DNA of 64,000 nt. It comes from Paenibacillus nanensis (GTDB lineage Bacteria > Bacillota > Bacilli > Paenibacillales > Paenibacillaceae). The notes below the pieces were generated by a model, which saw only the letters and a list, made by a program, of their open reading frames with translations, made no database searches and was not told the DNA's origin. Location of the stretch: the NCBI RefSeq assembly GCF_003583765.1, contig NZ_QXQA01000005.1, forward strand, positions 248,001-312,000. Direction: 5' to 3'. Both the position numbers and the translations under genes were made by a program. This document shows, one piece after another, positions 25,263 through 33,468 of the stretch (position 1 is its first letter; each line of letters begins with the position of its first letter).

Positions 25263-26864
25263 CTATTCCTTCATAACCCGCTCGTGAATATCGGTGACTA
25301 CCGCGCGAGCCGACTCGATGCCGCCTGCCATCCATGCCGTCACGTAGCTGATGTGTTCCCCCGCGAGGTACACCCTTCGATCCGGCTTGCAGAGCGTCGG
25401 ATAGACCGTCTGGCGCTGATCGCCCGAATAAGACACCCAGCCGCCTTCGTTGTATTTAATTTTTTTCCAATCGACGGAGAAGGACGCTTCGAACTCCTTG
25501 TGATACTGCGGATGGATTTTAGCGCCTTGCTTCAGCGCATGCGCCTCGCGTTCCTGGAAAGTCATTTTTCCGAGACTGTCTGCGCTCGTTCCAAATGCAT
25601 AATAGCCAAGCAGCAGCCCTTTTTTCTGCATGTAACCTGTCGGCGGGTAATAGATCGACGAGATATCCATGTTGGTCAGCGTATTGCCGCCGTAGATTTG
25701 CTCGTCTTCTTCCCAGAAGCGGCGCTTGAACTGAAGACCGATCTTGCCCGCGGAGGCATAGCCGATGCTGTCGATCGCCTTCTTCATGTCTGGCGAGAAA
25801 TCCGCTTTGATCTGCTTCAGAACGGACAGCGGAATCGTGCAGATGCAGTATTCCCCTTCAATCTGCTTCGCCTCGCCCGTCGCGAGATTTATGTAGCTGA
25901 CCGTGACGCCGCTGCCGCTTTGCTTAATTTCGGTCACTTCCGAATGGAACTTGATTTTGCCCTTAAGACGCTTTTCGAACGCGCTCGATATGGCGTCCAT
26001 GCCTCCGACCGGGTGGAACATCATCATCTGCTGGTCGTAGCCGTATTCGCTGCTCAAGTAGTTGCCGAAGCCGGAATTGATGATCGCCTTCATGCTGAAC
26101 GGATCCCGGATAACGCCGGCATCAAGGCGGGCTCCCGGCTCATCCTTGTAACCGCCGCGTGACGTACCCTTGTAAAATAAATCGGCATCCAGTCCGCCTT
26201 CCGACCTTAAATAGGCGACCAGCTTTTCCTTCTCCTCCGGCGTTAGAGGCATATCCAGCGCGTTCTGGTTCACGGCTTTCGCCATCAATTCGTTTACGTA
26301 GCCGCGGACATCCGCTTTCGCTTCGCGTTTTCGAATTTTTTTGCCCGATAGCTCGCCGACATTCTCATTGTAATAATAAGCATGGTCGTTTACGTTATTG
26401 AACGGCTCGATCGGAATACCGAACTTGCGGATATATTCCATGGTGACGTGGAATTGCGGGATTCGCATCGGACCGGCGTTCAGATAGAGACCATCGTCAA
26501 ACCTCGCCACTTGCTTTGCAGCGCCGATCTCGGCAACGGTCGTCCCTCGCCGGACCGACCAGATCCGGCCGCCCGACCGGGCCCGGGCTTCCAATATCGT
26601 GCAGTCGAACCCGGCGAGGCCCAGCTCATACGCAGCCGTCATCCCCGCGATCCCGGCGCCCAATATAACGATTTTTTTGCCGTTCCGCTTGGTCATCGCG
26701 AGTTCGTTGCCATCCGGTGGTGTGAAATCCGCAGCCTTCAGCGTCTCCGGCGACAGCAGCCCCAGCGTCCCCATCACGCTGAACACCGCCGCGCCTCCGC
26801 CGAGCTTTCCTACTGTGCTGAGAAATTGCCGCCTGGACATATCCGGCGTTTTTGTCGTTTCCAT
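25263..26864 (-). CDS. Tat-exported flavin amine oxidase / L-amino-acid oxidase-like enzyme
   Basis: The 533-residue protein begins with a Tat signal (SRRQFLSTVG, then a hydrophobic stretch to LGLLSPETLKA). It continues with the FAD-binding fold IVILGAGIAGMTAAYELGLAG, the ILEARARSGGRIW motif and GPMRIP, ending with RVYLAGEHISYVTAWMAGGIESA. These mark the flavin monoamine oxidase/L-amino-acid oxidase family, which converts amines or amino acids to imines with hydrogen peroxide. ATG 26864 follows GGGAG at 8 nt. First gene of the operon with ridA-like and tatA; a perfect GlnR/TnrA box lies 80 nt upstream, so nitrogen supply should control it. The exact substrate is unknown. Confidence 0.9.
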   Translation of the reverse strand: METTKTPDMSRRQFLSTVGKLGGGAAVFSVMGTLGLLSPETLKAADFTPPDGNELAMTKRNGKKIVILGAGIAGMTAAYELGLAGFDCTILEARARSGGRIWSVRRGTTVAEIGAAKQVARFDDGLYLNAGPMRIPQFHVTMEYIRKFGIPIEPFNNVNDHAYYYNENVGELSGKKIRKREAKADVRGYVNELMAKAVNQNALDMPLTPEEKEKLVAYLRSEGGLDADLFYKGTSRGGYKDEPGARLDAGVIRDPFSMKAIINSGFGNYLSSEYGYDQQMMMFHPVGGMDAISSAFEKRLKGKIKFHSEVTEIKQSGSGVTVSYINLATGEAKQIEGEYCICTIPLSVLKQIKADFSPDMKKAIDSIGYASAGKIGLQFKRRFWEEDEQIYGGNTLTNMDISSIYYPPTGYMQKKGLLLGYYAFGTSADSLGKMTFQEREAHALKQGAKIHPQYHKEFEASFSVDWKKIKYNEGGWVSYSGDQRQTVYPTLCKPDRRVYLAGEHISYVTAWMAGGIESARAVVTDIHERVMKE

Positions 26865-26943
26865 CCCGCTCACTCCCATTCATCGGCTTCGTTGTGAACA
26901 CACCGTGAAGATACCATGAGGCCGCGAGAGGCTTCCAATATTT

Positions 26944-26960
26944 TGTTAGATTATCTGACA
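26944..26960. promoter_or_regulatory. Perfect GlnR/TnrA box (amine oxidase side)
   Basis: TGTTA-GATTATC-TGACA matches TGTNA-N7-TNACA exactly. It lies 80 nt upstream of the amine oxidase start within the divergent intergenic region 26865-27205, which otherwise holds only promoter DNA. Confidence 0.8.
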
Positions 26961-27125
26961 TAAATTATTTCTTTAACAATAAACAGCGCCGATAAGCTTC
27001 CTGAATATAGGCTGATCATCCTAGAATAATGGCAAAAAAACAGGACGGTTTGCAAGCGGTTAGGTCACTTTAACCATTGTCAAACTAATCGGCGGCTTGC
27101 TAAAATCTCAACCAACAGCATATGG

Positions 27126-27142
27126 TGTTAATTATTGTTACA
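27126..27142. promoter_or_regulatory. Perfect GlnR/TnrA box (regulator/tatC side)
   Basis: TGTTA-ATTATTG-TTACA matches TGTNA-N7-TNACA exactly, 64 nt upstream of the MerR-type regulator gene. A further TGACA follows at 27148-27152, one base out of register. Confidence 0.85.
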
Positions 27143-27205
27143 TTTACCTGACAAACAGGAAGGTCTCATCCGAAAGGTTCATCAATCGTTCAAGGAGGCG
27201 AAGTA

Positions 27206-27460
27206 ATGAGTCTAAAGGTCATGAGCATTGGCACCGTAAAAGAACTGACGGGATTGACGGAACGTCAAATTCGGTATTACGAGGACAGACAGCTCGTATT
27301 CCCGGAAAGATCGAATGGAGGAGCAAGAAAATTTTCGTTCGAGGACGTGGAGCTTTTGAAGGAAATCCACCGGAAGCTCAAAGACGGCTTTCACACGTTC
27401 GAGCTGCGCAAAGGCTTGAGTAAGACATACGACAGACGCGGAGGGAGCGCACGCCATTGA
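27206..27460 (+). CDS. Short TnrA/GlnR-like MerR-family regulator
   Basis: The 84-residue protein reads [48 protein letters not shown]. This matches the winged-helix DNA-binding domain of TnrA and GlnR nearly position by position, including RQIRYYE, P.RS..G.RK.SF.DVE.L. In Bacilli that pair controls nitrogen genes by binding TGTNA-N7-TNACA, two perfect copies of which lie just upstream. The protein stops soon after the DNA-binding domain and lacks the glutamine-synthetase-binding C-terminal tail, so it may act constitutively or compete with GlnR. ATG 27206 follows AAGGAGG. It overlaps the tatC start. Confidence 0.85.
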   Translation: MSLKVMSIGTVKELTGLTERQIRYYEDRQLVFPERSNGGARKFSFEDVELLKEIHRKLKDGFHTFELRKGLSKTYDRRGGSARH

Positions 27461-28203
27461 TCAACTTTAAGGTTATGCCGCTGCTCAGCCATGTTCTGGA
27501 GCTTCGAAAGCAGCTGATTACAATCCTGATCGTATTTACCGTCTGTTTGACCGGCGGACTGTTTGCCGCACCTTATTTACTGGATTACATCAAAAGCACG
27601 CCGCCGGCTTCCGAGCTGGAATGGAACACCTTCTCCCCGTTCGACGGGGTCCGGATGTATATGAATCTCGCGTTTGTTATGGCCGCCGTCGTTACGCTGC
27701 CTATTGCCTTGTACCTGCTGTGGGGCTTCGTCAAGGAGGGTCTACATCCGCATGAGCGGTCGGCCGTGCTCCGGTACATTCCTTACAGCGTGTTCTTCCT
27801 CCTATTAGGCATCGCATTCGGTTATTTCGTGCTTCTGCCGATCAGCTACTCCTTCGTCAGCGATATTTCGGATAAGCTGAATCTCGTCGAAACGTACGGC
27901 GTGATGCAATATTTCAGCTTTATAATGAACGTTGTCCTGCCGATTGCAGCTGCTTTCGAGCTGCCGATCGTCGTCATGTTCCTCACCCGCATCGGGCTGC
28001 TCACGCCCGATCGGCTGCGCAAATCACGCCGTTACGCCTATCTCGTGCTCGTCATCGTCTCGAACATCATTTCGCCGCCGGACTTCGTATCGGCATTTAT
28101 CATTCTTATCCCGCTCAGCGCCTTATTCGAGCTCAGCGTCCTGCTCTCGCGCTCCGCATTCCGAAAGCGCGCCGCGCTTCAGGCGGAGCTCCCCGCAGTG
28201 TAG
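27457..28203 (+). CDS. tatC: Twin-arginine translocase subunit TatC
   Basis: The 248-residue membrane protein has six predicted helices and TatC hallmarks: [13 protein letters not shown] at the N-terminus, [16 protein letters not shown], the [19 protein letters not shown] segment, [16 protein letters not shown], and [19 protein letters not shown]. TatC recognises twin-arginine signals. It starts at TTG 27457, overlapping the regulator's stop by 4 nt, with GGAGGGAG 9 nt upstream. It is divergent from the Tat-signal amine oxidase and tatA, so the two operons together encode a complete TatAC pathway and a substrate. Confidence 0.95.
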   Translation: MINFKVMPLLSHVLELRKQLITILIVFTVCLTGGLFAAPYLLDYIKSTPPASELEWNTFSPFDGVRMYMNLAFVMAAVVTLPIALYLLWGFVKEGLHPHERSAVLRYIPYSVFFLLLGIAFGYFVLLPISYSFVSDISDKLNLVETYGVMQYFSFIMNVVLPIAAAFELPIVVMFLTRIGLLTPDRLRKSRRYAYLVLVIVSNIISPPDFVSAFIILIPLSALFELSVLLSRSAFRKRAALQAELPAV

Positions 28204-28300
28204 CTTTCCAACGAAACAGCGCGCTTATTGACGCTCCGCGAAGCCTGTGCGATGCTTGGATAGCAAGGATCCTATTACGGATGCGGAGGACGAATTCAAT

Positions 28301-29155
28301 ATGTCTCTCTATGTACTTACCGATCTGGACGGAACGCTGCTGCGTTCAGACGCTACATTATCGCCTTATTCCAAACAAATCATGACGGAGGCCATTGAAG
28401 CCGGGGCTACAATCGGCTACGCGACGGCAAGAAGCTACATCAGCTCGCAGCGCGCCGCCGGCGCGATTCCATGGAAGCATCCTCTCGTGCTGTACAACGG
28501 TGCCATGGTGGTCGACCCGCTCACCGAGCAGGTTCTCGGCGGCGCTTGGCTGGACCGCGGGATTACCAACGAGATTATAGAGGTCGGCAAAGCATTCGGC
28601 CTAACGCCTTTGCTGTTTGCGCTTGATTCGGAGGACCAGGAGAAGGTATATCACGAACGGCTCAGCCGCGCCGGCGACGCAGCTTTTTATGAAAGCCGGC
28701 CGAACGACCCCCGGTTTACGGAGCAGAAATCTCTGAACTGTCCCGCCGACTCCCGAACGCTGATCATCACTTACATCGGTCTCTTGAACGAGCTCGAGCC
28801 GCTCGAAGCGCGCATTCGCCGGCAGTTCGGAAGCCAAGTTTGCATCCACTTCATGAAAGACAGCTATATTCGGGATCACTACTTTCTCGAATTCAGCCAT
28901 CCCGACGCGAACAAAAAGGAAGGAGCCCGCAAATGGGCCAGCTTCGTCGGATGCGGGCTGGAGCAGCTGACCGTATTCGGCGACAACCTGAACGATGTCG
29001 GGCTATTCGAAGCGGCAGGCATCCGAGTTGCGGTAGCGAACGCGCATCCGTCATTAATTTCCATGGCGTCGCACCATGCCGACAGCAACAATGAGGACGG
29101 CGTCGCGCGGTTTATTCGCAATATGCTTGCAGGGGAGTTAAAAAGCACAAGCTGA
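28301..29155 (+). CDS. HAD-superfamily (Cof-type) phosphatase
   Basis: The 284-residue protein shows motif I DLDGTLLRSD with the nucleophile Asp, motif II TARSY, and motif IV GDNLNDVGLFEAAG near residue 227, with a large cap domain between. This is the Cof/YbiV class IIB layout. Such cytoplasmic enzymes dephosphorylate sugar phosphates or cofactors; the substrate is not evident. ATG 28301 is preceded by GGAGG. The neighbours do not indicate a pathway. Confidence 0.9.
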   Translation: MSLYVLTDLDGTLLRSDATLSPYSKQIMTEAIEAGATIGYATARSYISSQRAAGAIPWKHPLVLYNGAMVVDPLTEQVLGGAWLDRGITNEIIEVGKAFGLTPLLFALDSEDQEKVYHERLSRAGDAAFYESRPNDPRFTEQKSLNCPADSRTLIITYIGLLNELEPLEARIRRQFGSQVCIHFMKDSYIRDHYFLEFSHPDANKKEGARKWASFVGCGLEQLTVFGDNLNDVGLFEAAGIRVAVANAHPSLISMASHHADSNNEDGVARFIRNMLAGELKSTS

Positions 29156-29172
29156 TCTCACGAAAAATAAGA

Positions 29173-29204
29173 GGCAGCCTAGGGAATAAACTCCCAAGGC
29201 TGCC
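29173..29204. terminator. Terminator between convergent HAD and LRR genes
   Basis: GGCAGCCT/AGGCTGCC with an inner GGG/CCC stem, in the 55-nt gap between the two convergent stops; no strong T-run. Confidence 0.55.
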
Positions 29205-29210
29205 AATTGT

Positions 29211-30248
29211 TCAGTATAACCCCTCTGACACATGCACATGCTCCAGCTGCTTCATCCGCTTCAGGAAGGCTGGCTTCCGCTTCATACTGCAGCATCCAAT
29301 GTTTATGGAGCGCAGACGCTTCAGCTTCTCCATCTCCGGCGGAAGCTCATGAATCGCCGAATACACAATGGTCAGCCGCTCCAGCATTTCCAGCTCGCCG
29401 ATTTCCGGCGGTATGCGGTTCAGGCTGATTTCTTCCTTCGGCTTAACCCGCCAGCCGGGATCAGGCCGATCTGAGCTCCCGCAATAAATGCTGAGCTCTC
29501 TAAGATTTTTCAGCTTAGCGATGGATGCGGGGATGCTTTCCAAATTAGCCGTCATAATTTTTAAGCTTTCCAGCTTGCTTAATTCGAACAACCCTTCGGG
29601 CAGACGGTATACATCCTGTTCGAAAATTTCAAGATCGCGCAATTCCGAAAGCTCCCTGATTCGTTCGGGAAGCTCCGTCAGCCTATGTCCGCTTACATAC
29701 AGCTTGTCGGTTTTATGCTTTATCGCATCGTCCAGCAAGCGCTCTAGATCCCGGTGGGATTCCAGCTCCAAAAAAAGCCCCGTAATCCGGTCCAGCAGCT
29801 CAAGCGCCTCCGCCTCCGTTACTTCCAGACCGTACATTTGTTCATGAACAATGGAGTCGAGGTAATCTCCGCCGTCTTTCTTCACGAAGCACAAGTCCTC
29901 CGGAAGCTTTGGATATATCCAATCCGCCAGACGGTACGCCGCTCGCTTAAGAAGAGCCCCGCTTTCTTCGCAGCATCTATACATATGATAGGTTCCCGCC
30001 GTATAAAAAGCACTGCTCTGGTAGGCGTCTCTCGCATGCTCAATCGCACCCATCCCATTTCCATGAAGCTTGATTTTGTTCACCAGAAAAGGCTCCAACG
30101 CTTCCAATATGCGGTTGTAACCGTCGCTCCGGACCATAGCGGCAAATCTGTCCTTCTGTACCTTCAGCACAAAGCATTCCGAATGGTTGATGGCCAAATC
30201 AATGACTTGCTCGTACGCCTCGCCCCTTGGATCGGTATAAAATCTCAT
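29211..30248 (-). CDS. Leucine-rich repeat protein, function unknown
   Basis: The 345-residue protein has an N-terminal helical half without recognised motifs and a C-terminal half (from about residue 185) built of 23-residue leucine-rich repeats of the L..LP..I..L..L..L type (LTELPERIRELSELRDLEIFE, RLPEGLFELSKLESLKIM, RIPPEIGELEMLERLTIV). LRR domains bind other proteins. No signal peptide is seen, so it is cytoplasmic. I prefer ATG 30248, 9 nt after GGGAG. It follows the EamA transporter gene closely and is probably co-transcribed, but no functional link is obvious. Confidence 0.75.
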   Translation of the reverse strand: MRFYTDPRGEAYEQVIDLAINHSECFVLKVQKDRFAAMVRSDGYNRILEALEPFLVNKIKLHGNGMGAIEHARDAYQSSAFYTAGTYHMYRCCEESGALLKRAAYRLADWIYPKLPEDLCFVKKDGGDYLDSIVHEQMYGLEVTEAEALELLDRITGLFLELESHRDLERLLDDAIKHKTDKLYVSGHRLTELPERIRELSELRDLEIFEQDVYRLPEGLFELSKLESLKIMTANLESIPASIAKLKNLRELSIYCGSSDRPDPGWRVKPKEEISLNRIPPEIGELEMLERLTIVYSAIHELPPEMEKLKRLRSINIGCCSMKRKPAFLKRMKQLEHVHVSEGLY

Positions 30249-30266
30249 CTCTATCAGCTCCCGCAT

Positions 30267-31199
30267 TTACTCCCCGAACAGCCGCATCAGCACGAGGCCG
30301 GCGAAAGCCACGAAAATGCCGGCCAGCTCGGTACGTTTGAACCTCTCTTTTACGACGAATCTAGTGTACAGCAGCACAAGCAGCACGTTAGCCGCCACAA
30401 CGGCCGACACGAGCCCCGCTTTGCCTAAATCGAATGCGGTCACAATCATCATCATCCCTGCCGCATTCGTAACGCCAACCGCCATCCCCGTAACGAAAGC
30501 CTTTTTTCCGCTCCAACTCGCGGAGCTCGCCGTTACTCCTCGGTCAGCGCGGTCTTCCTCGTCCGGCAGCGCGGAGGCGATCACGACCTTCGCCGCCGCT
30601 TTTTCAGCCGCCTTCCGGCGGTCATTCAACCACCATAAGCCGAAGCATCCCGCGCCTGTCGAAAACATCATGAACATCGTCGGATATAAGGACGCCTCCA
30701 TCATCGTCGACCATTTGCCCGACAGATCGTTGCCCGCAAACAGCAGCATCGCCAGCAGTCCCCAACCCGCGCCTTGCAGGTTCCGAAGGGAAAGATCGTT
30801 CGAATAACGGACGAGCAGTACGCCGCCTATGATGATGAGAAAGGATAAGAGCTGCATGGTGTACAGCCTTTCATCCCATAAAAAATACGCGACCGCTACG
30901 ACAACGACGGAAGGCAGCGCCGTCAAGATGGCCACAAGCGACGCTTTTCCGACCGCGAACCCTTTGAACATGCTGGCGTTGGCCCCGAACGAAAACAGCC
31001 CCATTTGAACCCCGATCAGGCAAGCCGCCGTCCATTCCGCATCCAGCAGCAGCGCAAGCGCCAAATTGATGACGGCCCCCATCGTGAACGTGCCGCATAG
31101 AAGCGCGTTGCGGCTAAGCGGTTTTTGACTGGTCCAATGATACAGAATCCCCCTAAGACCAAATCCAATCGCAGCCAAAACGGAATAAGTAAGCCACAT
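30267..31199 (-). CDS. EamA/DMT-family transporter
   Basis: The 310-residue protein has about ten membrane helices in two halves, the drug/metabolite transporter layout (AAIGFGLRGILYHWTS at the start, LAGIFVAFAGLVLMRLFGE at the end). It has a longer cytoplasmic insert of charged residues (about 200-235) between the halves. The start is ATG 31199, 11 nt after GGAAGGAG; the upstream GTG overlaps that RBS. The family exports amino acids, drugs or metabolites; the substrate is unknown. Confidence 0.85.
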   Translation of the reverse strand: MWLTYSVLAAIGFGLRGILYHWTSQKPLSRNALLCGTFTMGAVINLALALLLDAEWTAACLIGVQMGLFSFGANASMFKGFAVGKASLVAILTALPSVVVVAVAYFLWDERLYTMQLLSFLIIIGGVLLVRYSNDLSLRNLQGAGWGLLAMLLFAGNDLSGKWSTMMEASLYPTMFMMFSTGAGCFGLWWLNDRRKAAEKAAAKVVIASALPDEEDRADRGVTASSASWSGKKAFVTGMAVGVTNAAGMMMIVTAFDLGKAGLVSAVVAANVLLVLLYTRFVVKERFKRTELAGIFVAFAGLVLMRLFGE

Positions 31200-31311
31200 C
31201 AGTAACGCTTCTCCTTCCACCCGAAATCATGTTGTTCCTCTGCATCTCATTCTACATCGAAATAAGAGCCCCGGTTCATATCGATCGCATCTTTATCAAA
31301 AATTTTTCAGG

Positions 31312-31340
31312 TTGCAATCCCTCACCGGATGTGATATCTT
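31312..31340 (+). promoter_or_regulatory. Promoter of the T-box/argS unit
   Basis: TTGCAA (31312-31317), 17 bp, TATCTT (31335-31340). It is followed about 30 nt later by T-box stem I. Confidence 0.6.
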
Positions 31341-31370
31341 ACCATTCAACTCCATATAAACAGCAACATC

Positions 31371-31606
31371 AATGAACGGGAGAGTACCCATTCCGTACAG
31401 TCCAAGCGAGCCGGGTTAGTGGGAGCCGGTACGTGCGTATGCGGGAAACGGACCCGGGAGATGGTTTGCCGAACCATTCGGAAGTAGGCAAATCCGGTCA
31501 TGCGACCGTTACAACAAACGAGCGGCTGGGCAAAAGCCCGGCACTTAGAGTGGTACCGCGGGAACCGATCAGGCTCTCGTCTCTTAGGAGACGAGGGTCT
31601 TTTTTG
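31371..31606 (+). ncRNA. T-box leader (arginine, specifier probably CGG)
   Basis: The T-box bulge TGGTACCGCGG lies at 31551-31561. It is followed by a terminator hairpin CTCGTCTC/GAGACGAG (31576-31595) and a run of T. Upstream is a stem I region beginning GGGAGAGTACCC, in which GAAACGGAC places a CGG arginine codon followed by A (31449-31451) in the position of the specifier. Uncharged tRNA-Arg would favour read-through into argS. The T-box class is certain; the exact specifier is inferred from local sequence and not from a folded model. Confidence 0.9.
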
Positions 31607-31643
31607 CGTTACATTCATCACAAGCATAAGAGGAGCGACGGAC

Positions 31644-33359
31644 ATGCAAAAGTATAAAAGACTGATAGCTGGCAAAGTTTCCTCCCTCTACGAAGGAATT
31701 TCTTCGGAGGACATCTTCCAGCTCATCGAATATCCGGCAAATGCGCAAATGGGCGACTTATCTGTACCCTGCTTCAAGCTGAGCAAACAGCTTCGGAAGT
31801 CTCCCGCCGCCGTGGCGGAGGAGTTAAAAGCAGCGGTCTCGTCGGATGCGTTCGAACGGATTGAAGCCGTATCCGGCTACTTGAACTTTTATTTGAACAA
31901 ACCGCTATTCGCGGAAAGCGTCTTGAACGAAATTCGGAGACAGAAGGAGAATTACGGCTCGCAAAAGCTGGGCGAAGGGAAAACGATCGTAATCGACTAT
32001 TCGTCTCCCAATATCGCCAAGCCGTTTCACGTCGCGCACCTGCGATCGACGGTGATCGGGAGCGCCTTATACAGAATCCATTCCTTTCTCGGCTACGAAT
32101 GCGTTGGCGTTAACCACTTGGGGGATTGGGGGACCCAATTCGGAAAGCTGATCGTCGCGTACCGGATGTGGGGCAGCAGGCAGGATGTCGAGCAGCGCGG
32201 AATAGACGAGCTGCTTCGCCTTTATGTCAAGTTTCATGATGAAGCGGAAAGAAACGCCTCTTTAGAGAATGAAGCGCGCGCATGGTTCGCAAAGATGGAG
32301 CAAGGGAATGAAGAGGCGCTGGCCTTGTGGCGCTGGTTCGTAGACATTAGCCTAGAAGAATTTAAACGCATTTATGATCTGCTCGGCATCCGTTTTGATT
32401 CCTACGCGGGGGAAAGCTTCTATAACGATAAGATGGATGCGGTAATCCGGGAGCTTAAGAGCAAAGACCTGCTTGAAGAAGATGACGGTGCCTCGCTGGT
32501 CAGACTGGACGATTACGGCATGCCGCCGGCGCTTATTTTGAAAAAGGACGGAAGCTCCCTGTACCATACCCGGGATATTGCGGCCGCGATTTACCGGAAG
32601 GAAGCCTATTCATTCGACAAAGCGATTTATGTGACGGACTATGCTCAAAATCTCCATTTTCAGCAATGGTTCAAAGTGGTGGAGCTGATGGGATATGAAT
32701 GGTCGGGCGATCTCGTCCATGTGGCGTTCGGCAGAGTTAGTCTGGAGGGCATGAGCCTCTCCACGCGTAAAGGGAATGTCATCAAACTGGAGGAGGTGCT
32801 CGGGCAAGCCATTGCAAAAACAAAAAAGGTTATGGAAGCGAGAAACCACCCCTTGCCTAATATCGATGAAGTGTCGAGACAGGTGGGCGTCGGAGCCGTC
32901 ATCTTCCATGATTTGAGCGCAAGCCGGATTAAGGACGTCGTTTTTTCATGGGAGCAGGTGCTCAGCTTTGAAGGCGAGACGGGACCGTACGTCCAATACA
33001 CGCATGCCCGCATTTGCAGCATTTTAGCCAAAGCAAAGGATGCTCCTCCCGCCTCAGAGAGCGCTCTTGCGCAGCTTTCCTTCCATCTGCAGAATGACGC
33101 GACGAATCTGCTGCTTCGCGAGCTGTCGGTATTCGGCGAACGGGTGGAGCTTGCGGCGAAAAAGCTTGAGCCTTCCATTCTTGCGAGGTATTTGATCGAT
33201 CTGGCTCAAGCCTTCAATCGCTTCTATCACGAGTGTCCGATACTAAATGCGGAAGACAAGGATGTCCGAGAGGCTCGCCTGGCGTTGTGCGAAGCTGTCC
33301 GAATGGTTCTAAAATCGGGCCTTCACCTCATCGGTCTTGAAGCGCCTAAGCAAATGTAA
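31644..33359 (+). CDS. argS: Arginyl-tRNA synthetase
   Basis: The 571-residue class I synthetase charges tRNA-Arg. It has the N-terminal Add-1 domain (ANAQMGDLSVPCFKLSKQLRKSP), the HIGH-type motif SSPNIAKPFHVAHLRST, and the KMSKS-type loop MSLSTRKGNVI. The C-terminal anticodon-binding DALR domain comes after about residue 440. ATG 31644 follows AGAGGAG. It stands alone downstream of an arginine T-box. Many Paenibacillus-type genomes hold a second argS, and T-box control suggests this could be the inducible copy; the window cannot show whether another exists. Confidence 0.95.
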   Translation: MQKYKRLIAGKVSSLYEGISSEDIFQLIEYPANAQMGDLSVPCFKLSKQLRKSPAAVAEELKAAVSSDAFERIEAVSGYLNFYLNKPLFAESVLNEIRRQKENYGSQKLGEGKTIVIDYSSPNIAKPFHVAHLRSTVIGSALYRIHSFLGYECVGVNHLGDWGTQFGKLIVAYRMWGSRQDVEQRGIDELLRLYVKFHDEAERNASLENEARAWFAKMEQGNEEALALWRWFVDISLEEFKRIYDLLGIRFDSYAGESFYNDKMDAVIRELKSKDLLEEDDGASLVRLDDYGMPPALILKKDGSSLYHTRDIAAAIYRKEAYSFDKAIYVTDYAQNLHFQQWFKVVELMGYEWSGDLVHVAFGRVSLEGMSLSTRKGNVIKLEEVLGQAIAKTKKVMEARNHPLPNIDEVSRQVGVGAVIFHDLSASRIKDVVFSWEQVLSFEGETGPYVQYTHARICSILAKAKDAPPASESALAQLSFHLQNDATNLLLRELSVFGERVELAAKKLEPSILARYLIDLAQAFNRFYHECPILNAEDKDVREARLALCEAVRMVLKSGLHLIGLEAPKQM

Positions 33360-33468
33360 GCATCTCCGTCTCTAGACGGAGGGAATAGCATACCATGGAC
33401 GGTAGCTGGAGCATTCCGCGAGCCTTACAATGGAAGCATATGTTATTTTGTGGGAGTGATAAATTAGG

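Noticed and set aside
33362..33381. Terminator after argS (CTCCGTCT/AGACGGAG)
   Set aside because: The stem is short with almost no loop and no T-run follows, so it is not convincing as an intrinsic terminator.
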